Both the position numbers and the translations under genes were made by a program. The notes beneath the pieces were generated by a model. That model saw only the letters and a list, made by a program, of their open reading frames with translations, searched no databases and was not told the DNA's origin. This document shows positions 15,228-18,402 of a DNA stretch of 18,402 nt, piece by piece. How positions within the stretch are numbered: position 1 is the first letter of the stretch; each line of letters begins with the position of its first letter. The stretch comes from Niastella sp. (GTDB lineage: Bacteria > Bacteroidota > Bacteroidia > Chitinophagales > Chitinophagaceae). The stretch covers positions 1 through 18,402 of the forward strand of contig JAJKIL010000286.1 in NCBI GenBank assembly GCA_021154515.1, in the 5' to 3' direction.

Positions 15228-15320
15228 AGTTGACCAGTTGACCAGTTGACGAGTTGACGAGTTGACCAGTTGACGAGTTGACCAGTTGACGAGTTAACAA
15301 GTTGACATGTTAACGAGTTA
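15228..15320. repeat. Octameric AGTTGACS tandem array (11 full units)
   Basis: Eight exact AGTTGACC/AGTTGACG units run from 15228 to 15291, followed by decaying units (AGTTAACA, AGTTGACA, TGTTAACG, AGTTA) to 15320, all in perfect 8-bp phase. The only variable base in the good units is the last, C or G. Bases 15268-15300 are identical to 4608-4640. It lies between the GH92 stop (15422) and the next gene downstream on the minus strand. There are no unique spacers, so it is not CRISPR. Confidence 0.92.
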
Positions 15321-15421
15321 GAAGAATGTTAAGTAGATTATGTAGGAAGTTGATTGAGTTGATGGAAAACACCGAAGCAACAACTTTAATCGCTGCGCTC
15401 CAGGGTATTCAAACTAACAAA

Positions 15422-17692
15422 CTAAAACATAGAAGCTGGCTGGGCATTAAGACTACTGCCCCAATTTCCTGGTTTTGCCTGTAAATAAATATCCAGCACT
15501 CCGCCTTTCATGATGTTGGGATAGGTGATAAAATTCTTTTTATAGGGTGTGCCGTTCAATTTTACTTGTTGAATATAGCTATCGCCTGCTGTTTGTTTGT
15601 GACAGACGATCTGCAGTTTTTTATTACCTGGTAATTGCAGGGTTATTTTATTAAAGAGGGGTGAACAAACAATATGCTCACCCGAAACGGGATCAACGGG
15701 ATAGAGTCCAATAGCGGCGAATATATACCAGGCGCTCATTTGACCGGCATCGTCGTTACCGCTTAATCCGCCGGGACCATCGCTGTATTCTTCATATAGA
15801 ATTTGGCGTACTACCTGTTGCGTTTTCCAGGGTGCCGTTGTGAAGTTATACATAAACGGGATCTGGTGTCCGGGTTCATTGCCATGCCAGTATTCGTTTT
15901 TGGCAAACAAAGTGTCCAGTGCGTTTTCCAGTGCTTTGTCGCCACCCATCAGGCTGGCCAGCCCGGCCACATCCTGCGGAACATAAAAAGTATACTGGCG
16001 CGGCGTTCCTTCTGTAATATAGGGTTCGCGTTTGTCGGCATTAAAGGGTTCGTACCAATGCCCATCGGCGTATTTGCCGCGCACCAGCCCTGACCTGCTA
16101 TCAAACACATTGCGGTAATTAAGCGCCCGTTTATGCAGGGCCGTATAATCGGCTGTTTTATTCAGTCCTTTGGCTACCATTGAAAGGGCATAATCATCGT
16201 AGGCGTATTCCAGGGTACGACTCACCTGTTCCTTTTTATGAAAGGCTTCAGGCACGCTGTCCTCCATGGGAATATAACCGTATTGCAGATACGATGACAG
16301 GGCACGGCGGCCCTTTCCATTTGTATAATCTTCGTTATTGGGTATATCAAATGCGTTTTGCCGCATTAGTTTGTATGCTGCACCCACATCATAATTTCGA
16401 ATGCCTTTTGTGAAGCTCGATGCTATAAAGGCAGTTGCATGATCGCCGACCATCGCGGCAGTATAGCTGTTCCAGCAGGGGAAAATTGGCAACCATCGCC
16501 CCTGTTCGCCTTTTAAGATCAGGGAAGATACCAATTGATCTATCCTTTCCGGTTGTAAGATCTGTAACAAGGGTAACTGGGCGCGGTAGATGTCCCACAT
16601 GGAAAAATCATCGTAGTACTGTCCATTGGCCAACTTGCGAATGGGCGATCCACCTGCAAAGGAAGGATACGTTCCGCTTACATCGCTGTACAGCCGCGGA
16701 TGCTGAAAGGCATGATACAAGGCGGTATAAAAGATTCGTTTGTTTTTTTCATTATCGCCCTGCACCTGTATTTGTGACAAGGCTCGCTGCCAGGCTTGTT
16801 TTGCATTGGTTTGAACCGAGGTAAAATTCCAGGTGATGATTTCTGCCTGTAAATTCTTTCTGGCTTCGGCCACACTGCTGAAAGAGGTGCCAATGCGAAT
16901 GCGGAGCTGTTCGCCTTTTTTTAGTTTGAACCCGGCAAATACACCGCTGTTCTTTTGATCGTGGATACTGTCGATCGCCATCATATTTTCTTCCTGAAAG
17001 GCGCCGGTACGTACGGGTATTTTTCCAAATTGTATAAAGAAATATCCACTAAACCCTGTTTTGTTACCCCAGCCCTGGTAAATACGGTGGGCCGGGTTAT
17101 AGCCCCACACTTCACCTTTTGCCGCATCAATATGCACTACACTTTCGCCCCGGTCGCTGTTGGGTATAACCAGCAGGTATAAACTATCGTCGTGTTGCAG
17201 GGTGAACTGCATCATGCCGCAACGGGCAGTGGCCGTCATTTCGGTGATGCAGTCATAGGTTGGTAATTCTACTTTATAATAATCGGGCGCGGAAATTTCT
17301 TTGTCATGCGAAAATGGTGTGGCAAAATCTTTTGTTTTTAATTGCCCGGTAATGGGCATTATGGTTACACTGCCATAGTCCTGCATACAGGAGCCGCTGA
17401 TCCAGTGGGTGCCCCGAAAACCGTTTATGAGACTGTCTTTATAAAAATAAGGGGGAATGCATTTGGTTTCTGTTGCCCGGGTTTGTGGCGTCCATTGCGT
17501 CATGCCAAATGGCAAACCTACTGCAGGGATGGTATTGGCGTTTTTTTCTGAACCCGCTTCGCTGTGCTTTTGGGCAGCGGTTGTGGTTGAAGAGGCTGTT
17601 CCGGAGAGAGGTTGTACATATCGGGTTACATCCTGGCTATGAATAGTTACGGGCAAACAGGCCAGGAATAGTATGGTTAGTTTTAAGTTCAA
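15422..17692 (-). CDS. GH92 family glycosidase (putative alpha-mannosidase)
   Basis: A 756-residue exported enzyme of family GH92, whose members are Ca2+-dependent exo-alpha-mannosidases acting on N-glycan or yeast mannan side chains. Residues 1-19 are a signal peptide (ending TIHS). The N-terminal beta-sandwich carries LPFGMTQWTPQT, NGFRGTHWISGS and DYGSVTIMPITG. The catalytic (alpha/alpha)6 domain includes YDDFSMWDIYRAQLPLL, HGNEPGHQIPFMYNF (Glu606, catalytic acid position) and GLSGNDDAGQMSAWYIF (Asp647/648, general base region). Length matches the family. The start is TTG at 17692: the codon two upstream is TAA and the next Met is within the enzyme fold. The start lies at the edge of an 8-bp repeat array that makes up the leader. 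A SusD gene lies upstream on the same strand, behind two terminators. Family assignment is secure; linkage specificity is not visible. Confidence 0.94.
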   Translation of the reverse strand: MNLKLTILFLACLPVTIHSQDVTRYVQPLSGTASSTTTAAQKHSEAGSEKNANTIPAVGLPFGMTQWTPQTRATETKCIPPYFYKDSLINGFRGTHWISGSCMQDYGSVTIMPITGQLKTKDFATPFSHDKEISAPDYYKVELPTYDCITEMTATARCGMMQFTLQHDDSLYLLVIPNSDRGESVVHIDAAKGEVWGYNPAHRIYQGWGNKTGFSGYFFIQFGKIPVRTGAFQEENMMAIDSIHDQKNSGVFAGFKLKKGEQLRIRIGTSFSSVAEARKNLQAEIITWNFTSVQTNAKQAWQRALSQIQVQGDNEKNKRIFYTALYHAFQHPRLYSDVSGTYPSFAGGSPIRKLANGQYYDDFSMWDIYRAQLPLLQILQPERIDQLVSSLILKGEQGRWLPIFPCWNSYTAAMVGDHATAFIASSFTKGIRNYDVGAAYKLMRQNAFDIPNNEDYTNGKGRRALSSYLQYGYIPMEDSVPEAFHKKEQVSRTLEYAYDDYALSMVAKGLNKTADYTALHKRALNYRNVFDSRSGLVRGKYADGHWYEPFNADKREPYITEGTPRQYTFYVPQDVAGLASLMGGDKALENALDTLFAKNEYWHGNEPGHQIPFMYNFTTAPWKTQQVVRQILYEEYSDGPGGLSGNDDAGQMSAWYIFAAIGLYPVDPVSGEHIVCSPLFNKITLQLPGNKKLQIVCHKQTAGDSYIQQVKLNGTPYKKNFITYPNIMKGGVLDIYLQAKPGNWGSSLNAQPASMF

Positions 17693-17693
17693 C

Positions 17694-17757
17694 GTTTAAA
17701 GTGCTAAAGTTATTAAGTTTGTTAGTTTTTTAGTTCGTTAGTTTTTTAGTTGGGAGC
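17694..17757. repeat. Octameric array forming the GH92 leader
   Basis: Eight 8-bp steps, most ending in AAG or TAG, start one base beyond the TTG start codon of GH92. The sequence GTTAGTTTTTTAGTT occurs twice exactly, at 17721-17735 and 17737-17751. On the coding (minus) strand the leader is therefore AAC/AACTAA-rich. Confidence 0.75.
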
Positions 17758-17792
17758 ATACCGTTTAAAGTTTTGGCTTAGGTTTTCAAAGT

Positions 17793-17831
17793 GGCAGGTT
17801 CGTAAGTTATTAGGTTCTTGAGTTCTTAAAG
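17793..17831. repeat. GGCAGGTT octamer array (copy B)
   Basis: GTT-anchored 8-bp units (GGTTCGTA, AGTTATTA, GGTTCTTG, AGTTCTTA) follow GGCA. Bases 17793-17816 match the reverse complement of 4713-4736 at 21 of 24 positions. Confidence 0.65.
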
Positions 17832-17848
17832 AGGCTGTGAACATAAGA

Positions 17849-17934
17849 GCGAGCCACGAATGTAGACTCCGGGAACTGGCAACCGGCAACCCCGAACTTA
17901 CGAACTTAATAACTCAAAAACTAAATAACCTGCA
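17849..17934. repeat. GCGAGCCAC module followed by AAC-phased heptamers and octamers (copy C)
   Basis: GCGAGCCAC at 17849 is followed at 17874 by three heptamers (AACTGGC, AACCGGC, AACCCCG) and then five octamers (AACTTACG, AACTTAAT, AACTCAAA, AACTAAAT, AACCTGCA) without losing the AAC phase. The order matches copy A at 4740-4802, where AAC repeats begin 24 bases after the module start. Confidence 0.65.
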
Positions 17935-17964
17935 TCTTGTAAACTGCTACAGTATTTTTCTTTG

Positions 17965-17990
17965 GCCCTCTGCCTTCTGCCCTCTGCCTT
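17965..17990. repeat. Heptameric GCCYTCT array
   Basis: GCCCTCT, GCCTTCT, GCCCTCT and a partial GCCTT lie in 7-bp phase just before the minus-strand terminator. It has a different base composition from the AAC/GTT arrays but the same period. Confidence 0.65.
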
Positions 17991-18021
17991 AAAAAGAAAC
18001 TCCAGGCTAGAAAGCCCGGAG
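17991..18021 (-). terminator. Distal of two tandem terminators after susD
   Basis: On the minus strand CTCCGGGCT pairs with AGCCTGGAG (one G-U pair) around a TTCT loop and is followed by TTTCTTTTT. On the plus strand the wobble would be an A-C mismatch, supporting the minus direction. Confidence 0.82.
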
Positions 18022-18090
18022 GTAATAATTACTGCTACATAATTATGAAAAAGAATTTGATCTTGATCTATTGGATTTTAAAAACGGTTT

Positions 18091-18128
18091 CTTTTAAAAT
18101 AGCCGGACCCCTATAGACAGGGCCCGGC
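18091..18128 (-). terminator. Proximal of two tandem terminators after susD
   Basis: On the minus strand GCCGGGCCC pairs with GGGTCCGGC (one G-U pair) around a 9-base loop, followed by TATTTT. It lies 34 bp past the SusD stop codon. The T tract is weaker than that of the distal hairpin, which may explain the second terminator. Confidence 0.7.
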
Positions 18129-18161
18129 ACTCTGTCATCGCCTTTCCTAAAACTATTTTTT

Positions 18162-18402
18162 TTAATAACCTGTGTTTTGTGTAAGCTTGGGATTAACTGC
18201 AAGCGCATTGGTTGGTATCGGGAAAACTCTGCGATACGCATCTGCGTTGGTTTTGAAACCCCATTTCCCTTCGTACTTACCGTACCTGATCATATCATTC
18301 CGGTGCCAGGCTTCCCAGGCAAACTCGCGGCTGCGTTCATTGTAAATGCTGTCCAGCGTAATGGTTGCCCAGGCTGCTGAAGTAGTGCGGTTTGCCCGCA
18401 GA
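18162..18402 (-). CDS. RagB/SusD family outer-membrane nutrient-binding lipoprotein (C-terminal fragment)
   Basis: Only the last 80 codons are in the window; the gene continues past the right edge. SusD-like proteins are surface lipoproteins that bind glycans and close over a SusC TonB-dependent transporter. The fragment reads ITLDSIYNERSREFAWEAWH, then RNDMIRYGKYEGKW, RRVFPIPTNALAVNP and ends LTQNTGY with stop TAA at 18162-18164. The ER-x-REFAWE-x-xRxxDxIRxG signature, the FPIP segment and the QN-x-GY terminus are hallmarks of the family. Two terminators follow before the GH92 gene, so GH92 is probably transcribed from its own promoter or by read-through. A susC homologue is expected further right, which cannot be seen. 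Confidence 0.93.
   Translation of the reverse strand, partial: LRANRTTSAAWATITLDSIYNERSREFAWEAWHRNDMIRYGKYEGKWGFKTNADAYRRVFPIPTNALAVNPKLTQNTGY

Noticed and set aside
15228..15320. Possible CRISPR array
   Set aside because: The units are 8 bp, contiguous and without spacers, and no cas gene is nearby.
16435..16824. 129-codon plus-strand frame inside GH92
   Set aside because: It is antisense to the conserved catalytic domain of GH92; its sequence is Arg/His-rich shadow coding.

Overview
The window looks like chromosomal DNA from a Bacteroidota bacterium, most likely of the family Chitinophagaceae (Niastella/Chitinophaga-like). The evidence is a PorP/SprF-type outer-membrane protein beside a very large PKD-repeat protein with a type B type IX secretion (T9SS) sorting domain, a SusD C-terminus next to a GH92 alpha-mannosidase, Bacteroidota-style small lipoproteins, and few Shine-Dalgarno sites. 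The genus is an inference from protein style only. No phage, transposon, CRISPR, tRNA or rRNA was seen.

Layout. (1) 1-4606, + strand: the body of a PorP/SprF gene whose reading frame enters from the left edge through an in-frame TAA at 40-42, then a 1214-residue secreted protein (DUF7948-like N-terminus, SBBP-type beta-propeller repeats, four PKD domains, T9SS C-terminal domain), closed by a rho-independent terminator. (2) 4801-9372, - strand: an aldo/keto reductase, a secreted GH2-family protein with an altered active site, and a YghZ/Gpr-type aldo/keto reductase. A strong terminator separates the GH2 gene from the reductase downstream of it. (3) 9373-10397: a 700-bp gap with an orphan minus-strand terminator and operator-like repeats, then an Asp/His-rich lipoprotein (+). 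(4) 10410-12699, - strand: the proline operon proB-proA. (5) 12916-14124: a 56-residue lipoprotein (+) convergent with a CvpA-CAP fusion protein (-). (6) 14508-15149, - strand: a secreted protein of unknown family. (7) 15422-18402, - strand: GH92 alpha-mannosidase and the last 80 codons of a SusD-family protein, separated by two tandem terminators. This is the edge of a glycan-utilisation locus.

How the genes fit together. PorP plus the PKD/T9SS protein is a typical secretion or surface-display pair. SusD plus GH92 would capture mannose-rich glycan and trim it outside the cytoplasm. GH2 and the two reductases may also act in sugar or aldehyde metabolism, but this rests on proximity. ProB and ProA make the first two steps of proline synthesis.

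The most unusual structure is non-coding. Most gaps between genes hold short tandem arrays with a 7- or 8-bp period, anchored on GTT (AAC on the other strand). They often begin or end within a base or two of a stop or start codon. Two arrays 10.7 kb apart share 33 identical bases. A two-part element (a GCGAGCCAC module followed by AAC-phased repeats) occurs twice. I do not recognise a described family for these.
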